This document shows, one piece after another, positions 36,121-45,380 of a DNA stretch of 64,000 nucleotides (position 1 is the stretch's first letter; each line of letters begins with the position of its first letter). The notes under the pieces are model-generated. The model made no database searches and was not told the origin of the DNA. It saw nothing but the letters and a program-made list of their open reading frames with translations. The DNA is from Paeniglutamicibacter gangotriensis Lz1y (GTDB taxonomy: Bacteria; Actinomycetota; Actinomycetes; Actinomycetales; Micrococcaceae): contig NZ_AOCK01000005.1 of assembly GCF_000348945.1 (NCBI RefSeq), forward strand, positions 186,001 to 250,000. Direction: 5' to 3'. The position numbers and the translations under genes were made by a program.

Positions 36121-36507
36121 CTACATCATCGGGGTACTCATGACCTGCATCATCAGTTCCGGGTCCCCGAACTTAACGATAACCCAGCCCATGCCGCCAA
36201 TGAAGGCCGCCGAGGCGAGCGCCCAGGCGCCGGTGAGCTTAGCCATGAACCGGATTTCCTTGCGGCTGACAGGCAGCCGGTCGGCTGAGTAATCGTCGGC
36301 GGCCTTGCCGAACCGCTCGGCCGGGGTAAGCGCGGCCATGGCGTTGAGGCTGACGAGGAAGTTCGAGGCCGTGTCGACGCTGCCATCGACGAGCCGAGCA
36401 CGGGTGAGGTTGTTCTTACGGTCCTGGGTCATCTCAACAATGCTGGACCCGTGGCGGGCCAACAAGATGTCTTCACCCAATGGCATTGCCTTGCGCACCA
36501 ACAACAT
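36121..36507 (-). CDS. Hypothetical protein with one or two C-terminal membrane helices
   Basis: 128 residues, not recognised. Residues 1-85 are soluble (EMTQDRKNNLTRARLVDGSV); residues about 95-115 form a hydrophobic helix (AWALASAAFIGGMGWVIVKF). The start region is AT-richer than the neighbours and a strong inverted repeat lies about 50 bp upstream, suggesting a regulated promoter. Confidence 0.6.
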   Translation of the reverse strand: MLLVRKAMPLGEDILLARHGSSIVEMTQDRKNNLTRARLVDGSVDTASNFLVSLNAMAALTPAERFGKAADDYSADRLPVSRKEIRFMAKLTGAWALASAAFIGGMGWVIVKFGDPELMMQVMSTPMM

Positions 36508-36552
36508 TCACTATCCCCTTTTCGCTCGCGGGGAAAGCCGACACCCGCACAT

Positions 36553-36577
36553 ATCTCGATCGTTACAATATCGAGAT
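36553..36577. promoter_or_regulatory. Inverted repeat, candidate operator
   Basis: Perfect 8-bp arms ATCTCGAT (36553-36560) and ATCGAGAT (36570-36577) with a 9-bp gap, in an AT-rich intergenic stretch upstream of the 128-residue hypothetical gene. The gap contains GTTACAAT, which resembles a -10 box. Confidence 0.45.
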
Positions 36578-36688
36578 TACGTGCACATTCTCACTCTCAT
36601 GCACTATTATGCGCTTTCGGTTGGCAAGCTCACAGGGGGGTGTGGCCCGCGCCGCCCCAAAGCCGTGGCCCGCCACACATCAAGGGTC

Positions 36689-37189
36689 TTACCGTGTATA
36701 AAAATGCACAATGACGCCGATCATCCACACCGACGACGCCAGGGCCGCGCAGCCGAATTCAACCAGCACGCCCAAGCCCATGGCCTTGAGTGCCGCACCG
36801 GAGGAACGCAGCGCCGCGCCGAAGTCCCTGCGCCGCCAGTACTCCCCCACGATCAGGCCCAGTGCGAAGCCGGCAAAAAGTCCCACCACCGGAACCACAA
36901 ACATGCCCACTATCGCCAATGCGATGGCCAGGAGGATCGATCCGCGCGGAATCTGCTGTTGCTTCAGGTTCCGGCCGGTGAACACCGTCGAGGCGCTCCA
37001 CCCGGCGAGCGCGATGCCGATGCCGATGCCCGCGCACCACCAAGCGGCGGGGCTACCTAGGATCCAGCCCCAGGCCAGCAGCGTGCCGATGGCCAACAGG
37101 CTGCCGGGGAGCACGGGAATAACCGTGCCCAGCACGGCGATCGCCAGGAGCAACCCGGCACCGAGGGTCGTGATGATTTGAAGGTCCAC
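36689..37189 (-). CDS. DUF456 membrane protein
   Basis: 166 residues, about five membrane helices. GTVIPVLPGSLLAIGTLLAWGW and the glycine-rich VGLFAGFALGLIVGEYWRRRDF match DUF456, a family of unknown function. I chose the GTG at 37189 where the first helix begins; a longer frame to 37264 lacks similarity. Confidence 0.85.
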   Translation of the reverse strand: MDLQIITTLGAGLLLAIAVLGTVIPVLPGSLLAIGTLLAWGWILGSPAAWWCAGIGIGIALAGWSASTVFTGRNLKQQQIPRGSILLAIALAIVGMFVVPVVGLFAGFALGLIVGEYWRRRDFGAALRSSGAALKAMGLGVLVEFGCAALASSVWMIGVIVHFYTR

Positions 37190-37242
37190 GATCCCAAGTC
37201 TGGCAGGTGCGACCCCCGGAAGGACGTGACGCGCCGTAGGCT

Positions 37243-37431
37243 TTAGTCTCCGACGATGGCCCAACTGCCGGCGGCCTTGTATTCACTGTCGAAGATGTCT
37301 TCCCCGGCGCCGGCCTCCATGGGGTAGTTTTTGAGGTTTCCAGCCCAGTAGCGCAGTGCGCGGCCCAGTTCTGCTTCGGGGTCCACCTTCATGGCCTCGG
37401 TGTTCATGTCGACTTCGAAAATGAATTTCAC
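37243..37431 (-). CDS. Small hypothetical protein
   Basis: 62 residues from GTG 37431 with AAGGAG about 14 bp upstream. Acidic, with FIFEVDMNTEAMKVDPEAEL, LRYWAGNLKNYPMEAG and a GSWAIVGD end. No family recognised. The composition and codon use look protein-like and the ending pattern is well ordered, so it is probably a real gene. Confidence 0.6.
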   Translation of the reverse strand: MKFIFEVDMNTEAMKVDPEAELGRALRYWAGNLKNYPMEAGAGEDIFDSEYKAAGSWAIVGD

Positions 37432-37575
37432 GTGCCCACACTCCTTGGTTCGCGCCGGCGCCGGTTTTGGAAGGCACCGCCGCCTATGTTTTCCCATCCT
37501 AGGTGCCCGTTTGCCGGTTGGGCCATGACGAAACGCGCGACCGGGTGGAGCGCCCGGCAAAAACTCCTCGCGAAA

Positions 37576-37590
37576 GATTGTTGAACAATC
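37576..37590. promoter_or_regulatory. GntR-type operator upstream of pxpA
   Basis: GATTGTTGAACAATC, a perfect palindrome with 7-bp arms, 53 bp before the pxpA start. The core TTGTTGAACAA recurs twice upstream of the Nramp-like gene (49598-49608 and 49622-49632). The GntR/FCD gene at 41822 is the likely binder. Confidence 0.7.
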
Positions 37591-37642
37591 CGTCTTATTG
37601 GTGCATCCTTTAAGGAACCACTACAAGAGACGGGGGTCACAG

Positions 37643-38401
37643 ATGACTTACATCGACCTGAATTCCGACGTCGGGGAATCCTTCGGCAACTGGTCCATGG
37701 GCGACGACGCCGCCATTTTCACCTCCGTATCCTCGGCAAATGTTGCCTGCGGATTCCACGCAGGGGACCCCAGCACCATTGCGGCGACCTGCCGCGACGC
37801 GCTCGCCGCGTCCGTCACCATCGGCGCCCACGTCGGCTACCGGGACCTGGCCGGATTCGGCCGCCGCTTCCTTGACTGCTCCCCCACGGAACTCGCCGAT
37901 GACGTGCTCTACCAACTCGGTGCACTCGAGGCACTGGCCCGCGCGGCAGGCTCCGAGATCAAGTACGTCAAGCCGCACGGCGCCCTGTACAACACCATCG
38001 TGCACCACGAGGCGCACGCCCAGGCCGTCATCGACGCCATCGTCGCCTTCGGCTCCCAGCTTCCGGTGCTGCTGCTGCCCGGCTCCGTGGCCCTGGCCAA
38101 GGCGGAAGCCGCCGGGCTGCGCCCCGTCGCCGAAGCCTTCGCCGATAGGAACTACAACCCCGACGGCACCCTGGTCTCCCGCCGCGAAGCCAACGCGGTA
38201 TTGCACGATGCGGCAACGGTCACCGCCAACATGGTCCGGCTGGCCACCGAGGGCACCATCGTGGCCATCGACGGCTCGGTGATTCCGATGAATGCCGAAA
38301 GCATCTGCGTCCACGGGGACACCGCCGGCGCCGTGGCCATGGCCACGGCCGTGCGCCAGGGACTCCAAGACGCCGGCGTCAGCATCAAGAGCTTCGTATG
38401 A
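37643..38401 (+). CDS. pxpA: 5-oxoprolinase subunit A (LamB/YcsF family)
   Basis: 252 residues. One part of the ATP-dependent PxpABC enzyme that opens 5-oxoproline (pyroglutamate) to glutamate. Family motifs: [49 protein letters not shown] and [14 protein letters not shown] 37643 has a GGGGGT sequence upstream. The stop overlaps the next start (ATGA). Start of a four-gene operon. Confidence 0.94.
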   Translation: MTYIDLNSDVGESFGNWSMGDDAAIFTSVSSANVACGFHAGDPSTIAATCRDALAASVTIGAHVGYRDLAGFGRRFLDCSPTELADDVLYQLGALEALARAAGSEIKYVKPHGALYNTIVHHEAHAQAVIDAIVAFGSQLPVLLLPGSVALAKAEAAGLRPVAEAFADRNYNPDGTLVSRREANAVLHDAATVTANMVRLATEGTIVAIDGSVIPMNAESICVHGDTAGAVAMATAVRQGLQDAGVSIKSFV

Positions 38402-40041
38402 GTGTGCTTGGCACCCGCTTTGCTGGCACCCGGTCGGTGTTGGTCGAACTCTCGGATCTGGACTCGGTACTGGCCCTGGGCGCCATATTGGAGGCTTCCC
38501 CACTGCCGGGCCAATGCGATCTGCTCACCGCGGCCTCCACCATCCTGATCAAGGCCGACTCCTGGGCCAACGCCCGCAGCATCGCCGCGGCGATCCCGGC
38601 GCTGGAACTTGGCACCGCGGCGCCGGACACCGGCTCGCTGGTATCCATCGATGTGCATTACGACGGCGAGGACCTAGAGGAGGTCGTCAGGCTCACCGGG
38701 CTGAGCCCCGAGGCAGTCATCAACGCCCACACCTCCCAACAGTGGCGGGCCGCCTTCGGTGGGTTCGCCCCCGGATTCGCCTACCTGCATAGAGAAAACC
38801 AGCTGTTGCAGGTACCGCGCCGCGACACCCCGCGCAAGGCGGTCCCCGCCGGCGCCGTCGCCCTGGCCGGGGACTACTCGGCCATCTACCCGCGCATCTC
38901 CCCCGGCGGCTGGCAGCTGATCGGGCACACCGATGCGGTGCTCTGGGATCTGCAACGGGAAAATCCTGCGCTGATCCGTCCGCAGGACCGGGTGCAATTC
39001 ACCGCCTCCCGCGCCTCGCTGACCCTCTCCACCCCTGCCGCTCCCCAGGCAGCCCCCGTCTCTGTGGCGCCGGGCTCCCCCAGCCTGGAAATTCTTGACC
39101 CGGGACTCCAATCCCTCATCCAGGACCTGGGCCGACCGGGGCTGGGCAACCTCGGGGTCTCCGCCGCGGGTGCTGCCGATACAAGCTCGGCCCGCGCCGC
39201 CAACCGGCTGGTGGGCAACTCCCCCTCGGCGGCACTGATCGAAAACCTGCTGGGCTCCATGACCCTGCGCGCCATCGGGGACGCCGTCCTGGCCGTGAGC
39301 GGAGCCAACGCCGAGCTGCTGATCACCCCGGTGGACACCGACGACTTCCACGAGGAACGCGTGGCCCCCATGAACACCCCCTTCGCCTTGCTGGACGGCG
39401 AGACGCTGGTGCTCTCGCCAACCGGCGGCGGGCTGCGCAGCTACCTGGCCGTACGCGGAGGCTTCGATGTCGCTCCGGTGCTGGGCTCCTGCTCCACCGA
39501 TTCCATGTCAGGGATCGGGCCCGCCCCGCTGGCCGCCGGGACCCTGCTGGGCATTAACCCCATCCACGGCGCCCATGTGGTGGGCAATCCCGAGCCTTCC
39601 ACCTTGCCCCGCCCCGCGGCCGACGGCTGCCACATCTTGCGCATTGCCCCGGGCCCACGCGAGGACTGGTTTGGCGGCGCGGGCCTGGAGCAGCTGACCG
39701 GCCAAACATGGGTGGTCTCGGCCGAGTCCAACCGGGTGGGCGTCCGGCTGGCCCTGACCGACGGGGCCGAACCGTTGGAGCGGATCCGCACCGGCGAGTT
39801 GGCCTCCGAGGGCGTCGCCGTCGGTGCCCTGCAGGTTCCGCCCTCCGGGTTGCCGGTGCTCTTCCTGGCCGATCACCCGGTCACCGGCGGTTACCCGGTC
39901 ATTGCCGGGCTCATCGCCGAAGACGTGCCCGCCGCGGCGCAACTGGTCCCCGGCACCCGCATCCGCTTTGAACTTGTTGATCCGCTGACCCACCATCCAC
40001 TTGCACCGCTGACCGCGCGTACCGAAGGAAACCCAGCATGA
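38398..40041 (+). CDS. pxpBC: Fused 5-oxoprolinase subunits B and C
   Basis: 547 residues joining two parts usually encoded separately (KipI and KipA in Bacillus). Residues about 1-205 are the PxpB/KipI domain ([49 protein letters not shown]). Residues about 225-547 are the PxpC/KipA domain ([52 protein letters not shown]). The same domain order occurs in urea amidolyase-like proteins. Overlaps both neighbours by 4 bp. Confidence 0.93.
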   Translation: MSVLGTRFAGTRSVLVELSDLDSVLALGAILEASPLPGQCDLLTAASTILIKADSWANARSIAAAIPALELGTAAPDTGSLVSIDVHYDGEDLEEVVRLTGLSPEAVINAHTSQQWRAAFGGFAPGFAYLHRENQLLQVPRRDTPRKAVPAGAVALAGDYSAIYPRISPGGWQLIGHTDAVLWDLQRENPALIRPQDRVQFTASRASLTLSTPAAPQAAPVSVAPGSPSLEILDPGLQSLIQDLGRPGLGNLGVSAAGAADTSSARAANRLVGNSPSAALIENLLGSMTLRAIGDAVLAVSGANAELLITPVDTDDFHEERVAPMNTPFALLDGETLVLSPTGGGLRSYLAVRGGFDVAPVLGSCSTDSMSGIGPAPLAAGTLLGINPIHGAHVVGNPEPSTLPRPAADGCHILRIAPGPREDWFGGAGLEQLTGQTWVVSAESNRVGVRLALTDGAEPLERIRTGELASEGVAVGALQVPPSGLPVLFLADHPVTGGYPVIAGLIAEDVPAAAQLVPGTRIRFELVDPLTHHPLAPLTARTEGNPA

Positions 40042-41780
40042 AGAAGATCCTGATCGCCAACCGCGGCGAAATCGCCGTCCGTATTGCCCGGGCCTGCGCC
40101 GATGCCTCATTGGTGTCCGTGGCCGTGTATTCGGACCCCGATGCCGATGCGCTGCATGTGCGCCGCGCCGATGAGGCCTACGCACTGGGCGGCACCACCG
40201 GGGCCCAGACCTACCTGGACATCGACAAGATCCTTGATATCGCCGCCCGCTGCGGCGCCGACGCGGTGCACCCGGGCTACGGCTTCCTGTCCGAGAACGC
40301 CGACTTCGCCCAGGCCGTCCTGGACTCCGGGCTAATCTGGATCGGGCCCACCCCGGACGCCATCCGCGCGCTGGGCAACAAGGTCACCGCCCGCGAGATC
40401 GCCGTGCGTGCCGGTGCCCCGCTGGTGCCGGGCACCGATGGGCCGGTTCAATCCGGTGCCGAGGTCCGTGCCTTTGCCCAGGAGTTCGGGCTGCCGGTGG
40501 CTATCAAGGCGGCCTTCGGCGGCGGAGGGCGCGGGATCAAGGTGGTGCGCACCTTCGAGGAAATCGACGATGCCTTCGACTCCGCGGTCCGCGAGGCCAC
40601 CGCCGCCTTTGGCCGCGGCGAATGCTTCGTCGAACGCTTCCTGGACAAGCCCCGCCACGTCGAGGCCCAGGTTCTGGCGGACACCCACGGCAACGTCGTG
40701 GTGGTCGGCACCCGTGACTGCTCGTTGCAGCGCCGCAACCAAAAGCTCGTCGAGGAGGCCCCGGCCCCGTTCCTCAGTGATGAACAGCGCACCTCCATCC
40801 ATGCCTCGGCCAAGGCCATCTGTGCCGAGGCCGGCTACGTGGGCGCAGGAACCGTCGAATACCTTGTGGCTCCCGACGGGCTGATCTCGTTCCTGGAGGT
40901 CAACACCCGGCTGCAGGTCGAGCACCCGATCACCGAGGAAACCACCGGCGTGGATCTGGTGGCCGAACAGTTCCGCATTGCCAATGGCCAGGAAATCAGC
41001 TTCACCGAGGACCCGGTGCCCACCGGGCACTCCTTCGAGTTCCGGCTCAACGCCGAGGACCCTGCCCGTGGCTTCCTGCCCGGCCCTGGACGCATCACCG
41101 CCTTTGAAGCCCCCACCGGTTCCGGCGTGCGCGTGGATTCAGGGGTGCGCACCGGTTCGGTGGTCCCCTCGCACTATGACTCCCTGATGGCCAAGCTGAT
41201 TGTCACCGGTGCCACCCGCGACCAGGCGTTGCGCCGGGCCAAGGTTGCCCTGGATGAGATGGTCATCTCCGGGGTGCCCTCGGTGTTGCCCTTCCACCGC
41301 TCGGTGGTGCGCAATGCGGACTTCACCAACAATGACGCCTACGGGGTTTACACCACCTGGATCGAAACCGAGTTCGCCGAAGAGCTGGCTTCCAGCCCGG
41401 AAATCGCTGCGTCCGAACCCGATGCGGAGCGTGAGACACTGACCGTCGAGGTCAACGGCAAGGCCATGCACATCGGTTTGCCGGCCTCGCTGGTTGCCTC
41501 GATCCGCCACGGCGGCACGGGTTCGGCCCTGGAGGCGTCCGCCGACACCGTGGCCACTGCCGCCAACGAGGCCACGGTGCTGGCCCCCATGAACGGGAAC
41601 CTGGTCAAGTGGGTTGCCGCCGAGGGTGCCACGGTCGCCGAGGGCGATACCGTGGCGGTGCTCGAAGCCATGAAGATGGAATCGAATATCACCGCGCACC
41701 GCGCCGGGACCTTCAGCCAAGGCACCCATGAACCAGGAATGCCGGTGGCTCGCGGCGAAGCACTCGGGAACATCGCTTAA
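40038..41780 (+). CDS. Biotin carboxylase fused to biotin carrier domain
   Basis: 580 residues. Residues about 1-450 form an ATP-grasp biotin carboxylase ([62 protein letters not shown]). The C-terminal 75 residues are a biotinyl domain with the EAMKMES motif, biotin on Lys546. It would carboxylate its own biotin, but no carboxyltransferase gene follows. AccB/AccC-type genes often accompany pxp genes; their role there is unclear. Overlaps pxpBC by 4 bp, so it is certainly in the operon. Confidence 0.93.
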   Translation: MKKILIANRGEIAVRIARACADASLVSVAVYSDPDADALHVRRADEAYALGGTTGAQTYLDIDKILDIAARCGADAVHPGYGFLSENADFAQAVLDSGLIWIGPTPDAIRALGNKVTAREIAVRAGAPLVPGTDGPVQSGAEVRAFAQEFGLPVAIKAAFGGGGRGIKVVRTFEEIDDAFDSAVREATAAFGRGECFVERFLDKPRHVEAQVLADTHGNVVVVGTRDCSLQRRNQKLVEEAPAPFLSDEQRTSIHASAKAICAEAGYVGAGTVEYLVAPDGLISFLEVNTRLQVEHPITEETTGVDLVAEQFRIANGQEISFTEDPVPTGHSFEFRLNAEDPARGFLPGPGRITAFEAPTGSGVRVDSGVRTGSVVPSHYDSLMAKLIVTGATRDQALRRAKVALDEMVISGVPSVLPFHRSVVRNADFTNNDAYGVYTTWIETEFAEELASSPEIAASEPDAERETLTVEVNGKAMHIGLPASLVASIRHGGTGSALEASADTVATAANEATVLAPMNGNLVKWVAAEGATVAEGDTVAVLEAMKMESNITAHRAGTFSQGTHEPGMPVARGEALGNIA

Positions 41781-41821
41781 CGCATCAGGTCCCGGGCACG
41801 GGCTTGGAATAGATTGGATGA

Positions 41822-42508
41822 ATGCCCATGAACCCCATGATCTCTTCCCTGCCGCTGGCCGAGGGATCGACCCACGCACACACCGGCGCGTGGGTCGCAG
41901 CGGTGCTGCGCTCCCGCATCGCCGAGGGTGCACTGTTGCCCGGCGCCAAGCTCTCCGAGCTGGCGCTGGCCCAGGCCATGGGAGTTTCCCGCAATACGCT
42001 GCGGGAGGCCTTCGCGGTCCTGGACCACGAATTGGTCCTCACCCGCATCCCCAACCGCGGAGTTTACGTTTCCTCCCCCGGCCCCGAAGGCGTGCGGGAG
42101 ATCTATTCGGTGCGCCGGATGATCGAACCCGCCGCGGTGTTGTGGGCCCCGAATCTTGATGTCGAGGCCCTGTCGGCGGTCATTGGCGATGCCCGCGCCG
42201 CGCTGGCGGAGGGCGACATCGCCAAGATGGCCGATGCCAACCAGTGCTTCCACGAGGAACTGGTCCGCGCCACCGGCAGCCGACACCTGCAGGAGCTGAT
42301 GACCAAGGTCCTGGCGCAGATGCGCCTGGTCTTCCACGCCATGGGAGACGCTCCGGACTTCCACTCGCACTATGTGGAATTGAACGCCGGGTTGGTGGAA
42401 CTCTTGGTGGCGGGGAAACGCGAGGAGGCCTCGGCGCAGTTGCGCGGCTACCTCGACCGCGCCGAGGCCGAGCTCTTGGCCCACCTGGAGGTCGGCGAAG
42501 AGGAATAG
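41822..42508 (+). CDS. GntR/FCD-family regulator of the 5-oxoproline regulon
   Basis: 228 residues. Winged helix at about 18-80 (LRSRIAEGALLPGAKLSELA, MGVSRNTLREAFAVLDHE), then the helical FCD ligand domain with FHEELVRATGSRHL and HSHYVELNAG carrying likely metal-binding His residues. Last gene of the pxp operon, 41 bp after the biotin carboxylase. Probable binder of the TTGTT[G/C]AACAA palindromes; the ligand could be 5-oxoproline or glutamate. In Bacillus the matching regulator (KipR) is IclR-type, so this is a different solution. Confidence 0.88.
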   Translation: MPMNPMISSLPLAEGSTHAHTGAWVAAVLRSRIAEGALLPGAKLSELALAQAMGVSRNTLREAFAVLDHELVLTRIPNRGVYVSSPGPEGVREIYSVRRMIEPAAVLWAPNLDVEALSAVIGDARAALAEGDIAKMADANQCFHEELVRATGSRHLQELMTKVLAQMRLVFHAMGDAPDFHSHYVELNAGLVELLVAGKREEASAQLRGYLDRAEAELLAHLEVGEEE

Positions 42509-42525
42509 GACGCAGCGCCAAGGTC

Positions 42526-43290
42526 CTACATGTTCAGGGTGATCTTGGCGTCCTTGCGCAGCGTCTCGGTGTATTTCTTGACAGCCGCGCCTTCCTTCTG
42601 GAGCTTGAGCTGCTGTGCCAGCTCCTTCTTGATGTCATCGTACTTCGGCGCCTTGGCACCCTTCTCGTCCGTGGTCGACTGGCCCTTGTACTGGTCAAGA
42701 ACGACCTGGTAGGCGGCCTTGGTTTCCTTTTCGGAGGGCTTGAAGTCGCCTACCTCTTTGGAAATCAACCGCTCGACCTCAAGCTGAGTCTTCAGCTGCA
42801 GACGCACCGCGTCCTCGTTCAGGCCTTGCTTGTCCATGGCTGCCAAGAACGCCTTGGTGTCCATCTCATTGGACTTGGCCACGTCACCGAGCGCTGCCGT
42901 CATGTCTTTCTCCGTGGCGAAGATCTTCTTCTTGGCCGCCTGTTGGATCAACAGCTCGGTGTTCACCAGACCCTCCGCGGTCTGCTTGCGCAACTGTTCT
43001 TGATCCATTTTTTCACCGGACATTTCCGCCTGCTGCTGGACTTGGGCGAATTGGCCTTCATAGATCCGCACGAAATCGTCCTTGGTGATCTCTTCTCCGT
43101 TGACGGTGGCGACCACGTCGGGGACCTTGGACACATCGGGCGTCGGACCCTCGGCTTCCGCCGCCGCAGATTCTTCGGCGGCCTCACTGGATACCGCAGC
43201 CGCTTCCGGCTCTGCCGCGGCACTGCATCCGGTCATGAACGACAATGAGGCGACCAGCGCCATGGATAGAACCCATTTTTTCTGCAACAT
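42526..43290 (-). CDS. SurA N-terminal domain lipoprotein
   Basis: 254 residues. Signal peptide with a lipobox-like FMTGC (Cys22), then a low-complexity Ala/Glu linker (about 25-50) and a SurA/PrsA-type chaperone region: VPDVVATVNGEEITKDDFVR, TAEGLVNTELLIQQAAKK. The parvulin (rotamase) domain seems absent, so it is probably a folding chaperone outside the membrane rather than a prolyl isomerase. Converges on the gntR gene. Confidence 0.85.
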   Translation of the reverse strand: MLQKKWVLSMALVASLSFMTGCSAAAEPEAAAVSSEAAEESAAAEAEGPTPDVSKVPDVVATVNGEEITKDDFVRIYEGQFAQVQQQAEMSGEKMDQEQLRKQTAEGLVNTELLIQQAAKKKIFATEKDMTAALGDVAKSNEMDTKAFLAAMDKQGLNEDAVRLQLKTQLEVERLISKEVGDFKPSEKETKAAYQVVLDQYKGQSTTDEKGAKAPKYDDIKKELAQQLKLQKEGAAVKKYTETLRKDAKITLNM

Positions 43291-43499
43291 AAACTCCCAG
43301 CATTTGGATAGACCCTTGGAAGACTAACAGGCGAAACATGGCGGTCGCTGGACACCCGGTGGCCCGCTGGATGGCAGGGGCTGTTTCCAAGCACCCCGGG
43401 GCGCAGCACAACGCTGAGGCAACGTTGTTGCCACCGGCCTGTCGATTAGTGCACCGGTCGTGGACGCTGGGGCCCAGGAGGCGGACGTCAATCGCGGCG

Positions 43500-43988
43500 G
43501 TGCAGGCGGCACGCTGTGCCCGGGTGTTGCTGTCCGGAGCCTTCAGCGCGGGCCCGGTGCTGGCCGTCGCCGGGTGCGCCGCCCCCATCCACACGTCCGA
43601 TCCGTGCATGCCGCCGGCTTACACCCTAGAATCCCCGGTCGCTGCCCCGGGCGAAACCCTGGGGATATCGGCGCCCGGTGCCACGTGCAACCCGGGCTAC
43701 GGCAAGGATGCCCAGGTGCGCATCGAACTCGTCGACAACCAGCAGCAGGTCGTGTCCACCGAGCTGGCTCCGATGTCGGATGACGGCGCGTTCACCCACG
43801 ACCTGCGCATCCCCGGTGGAACCACGCCGGGTTCCTACGGCATCACGGCCATTCCGGATGGGCTGGATTGGTGCGACGACACCGGCCGCGACAACCGCTT
43901 GTGTGTCGCCGACCTCGGGGTCAATGGCATATCCGCGGCCCGTGCATCCTGTGCCGTGCCCCGAATCGGGTTCCAGGTCACCACGTGA
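43500..43988 (+). CDS. Hypothetical secreted lipoprotein
   Basis: 162 residues from GTG 43500. QAARCAR then a hydrophobic stretch VLLSGAFSAGPVLAVAGC gives a lipoprotein signal with VAGC. The mature part has four or five Cys, a PGETLGISAPGATCNPGYGK strand-rich region and IPGGTTPGSYGITAIPDG, suggesting an immunoglobulin-like beta fold. Family not recognised. The start is uncertain; the frame is open to 43338. Confidence 0.6.
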   Translation: MQAARCARVLLSGAFSAGPVLAVAGCAAPIHTSDPCMPPAYTLESPVAAPGETLGISAPGATCNPGYGKDAQVRIELVDNQQQVVSTELAPMSDDGAFTHDLRIPGGTTPGSYGITAIPDGLDWCDDTGRDNRLCVADLGVNGISAARASCAVPRIGFQVTT

Positions 43989-44015
43989 CCGGTGGGCGAT
44001 CGGGCACCACCTGGG

Positions 44016-45266
44016 TCAGTGGGTCGATTGTTCGTGCCCATGCTCGAGAGGCAGCGGTTCGACCCGCTCCAGGGCGTGGGGCAGGAACCTGCGCGAGTTC
44101 GTCCCGATGAAGGCCAGGGACACCAGGGCCAGGCCCATCATGGCGGCCATGATCCAGGCGCCGTCGGCCCATTGCGCGGCCACCGCGACCGCGGTCGGGG
44201 CGAGGAAGCCCACGTAGGCCAGCGTGTAGAAGAACCCGGTGAGCTTGCCCAGCTCGTGGGCCGCGGCCAGCCGCTGGATCTCCAGCAACCCGCCGACCAT
44301 CAGCAGCCCGTTTCCGCAGCCCAGCACCGCGGATGCCACCAGCCCCAGCGCCGGGCTTGGCAACAGGATTGCCGCAAGCAGGGAGGCCAGACCCACGAAA
44401 ACGATGACGGTGCCGGTGAGCAGCGAGCGGGCCGAAACCACGGTGTCCAGCCGGCGGGCCAGCGGCTGTATCAGCACGCTGCAGCCCAACGTGATGGCCA
44501 CCGCGGCGGTGGCGTACGCCAGCCGCCCCTCCCCCAGCCCGGGGATGACGGCGGGGACGACGGCAAATCCGGTGGTGCCGGAGGCAAACACCCACAGCGC
44601 CGCCGGCGCGACCACCAGCCGGAACCGTTTGCGGGCCTGCGGGTTGGCGGCCTGCGCTTGCGCGGCCCCGCCTAAGGAGGCTCCTGCTCTGCGGGTCTCG
44701 GGCAGCCTGGCCACCACGAAGAGCACGGGAACGCACAGTGCGATGTGCACCGCGTACGGGAGGAACGCCGGGGCGGGGGCGTTGTTGGCCAGCAATCCGC
44801 CGACCACCGGGCCGAACCAGAACCCGGCGCTGGTCAGCAGGGACGCACGCCGGGCTCCCGAGCCTGCCACCGAGTGCAGGTCCCACGGCGCCTGGGAGAG
44901 TTCCTTGACCCAACTGGTGGCGGCGGCCATCACCAGACCCGTGGCGACGCCGGCCATGAGGCGCCCGGCAAAGAGCGGAAGGGCCCCGAAGATCGAGCCC
45001 ATCATCGCCACGTTGGCCGCCATGGACAGGGCCACGGCAAAGAGGGTGATGTGTTTGCGCCCGGTCCGGTCCGAATAGCGCCCGCCAAGCAACAACGCCG
45101 GCACCAGGCCCAGCACGTACACGCCGAGCATCGAGGTGACCATGACCTCGGAGAAGCCGTGCTCCTGCCGGTAGTACACCAGCAGGGAGACGAACTGGTT
45201 CGCGCCCCAGCCGACCATCATCAGGCTCAGTGCTGCGGGGAACCAGGGCTTGGGCGTGCGGGACAT
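44016..45266 (-). CDS. MFS transporter, tandem copy 1
   Basis: 416 residues, 12 membrane helices. Contains LLLGGRYSDRTGRKHITL between helices 2 and 3, an MFS hallmark, and AAATSWVKELSQ. Very similar to the next gene along its whole N-terminal half, so the two are a tandem duplication. Substrate unknown. ATG 45266 matches the start of the paralog. Confidence 0.88.
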   Translation of the reverse strand: MSRTPKPWFPAALSLMMVGWGANQFVSLLVYYRQEHGFSEVMVTSMLGVYVLGLVPALLLGGRYSDRTGRKHITLFAVALSMAANVAMMGSIFGALPLFAGRLMAGVATGLVMAAATSWVKELSQAPWDLHSVAGSGARRASLLTSAGFWFGPVVGGLLANNAPAPAFLPYAVHIALCVPVLFVVARLPETRRAGASLGGAAQAQAANPQARKRFRLVVAPAALWVFASGTTGFAVVPAVIPGLGEGRLAYATAAVAITLGCSVLIQPLARRLDTVVSARSLLTGTVIVFVGLASLLAAILLPSPALGLVASAVLGCGNGLLMVGGLLEIQRLAAAHELGKLTGFFYTLAYVGFLAPTAVAVAAQWADGAWIMAAMMGLALVSLAFIGTNSRRFLPHALERVEPLPLEHGHEQSTH

Positions 45267-45380
45267 CGGGATGTGTACTCTTGGCTTTCGTTCGGCGGGG
45301 ATCGGTGAAGAATTCAGGAAACCGTGCATACCAGTGTTTCACGCCCGGCCGGACCGCCCAGCGTCATGACGAGCCGGCGG

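Noticed and set aside
43978-45342. 454-residue minus-strand frame overlapping MFS copy 1
   Set aside because: Composition is Arg/Gly-rich without hydrophobic helices; the frame at 44016-45266 has the MFS sequence.
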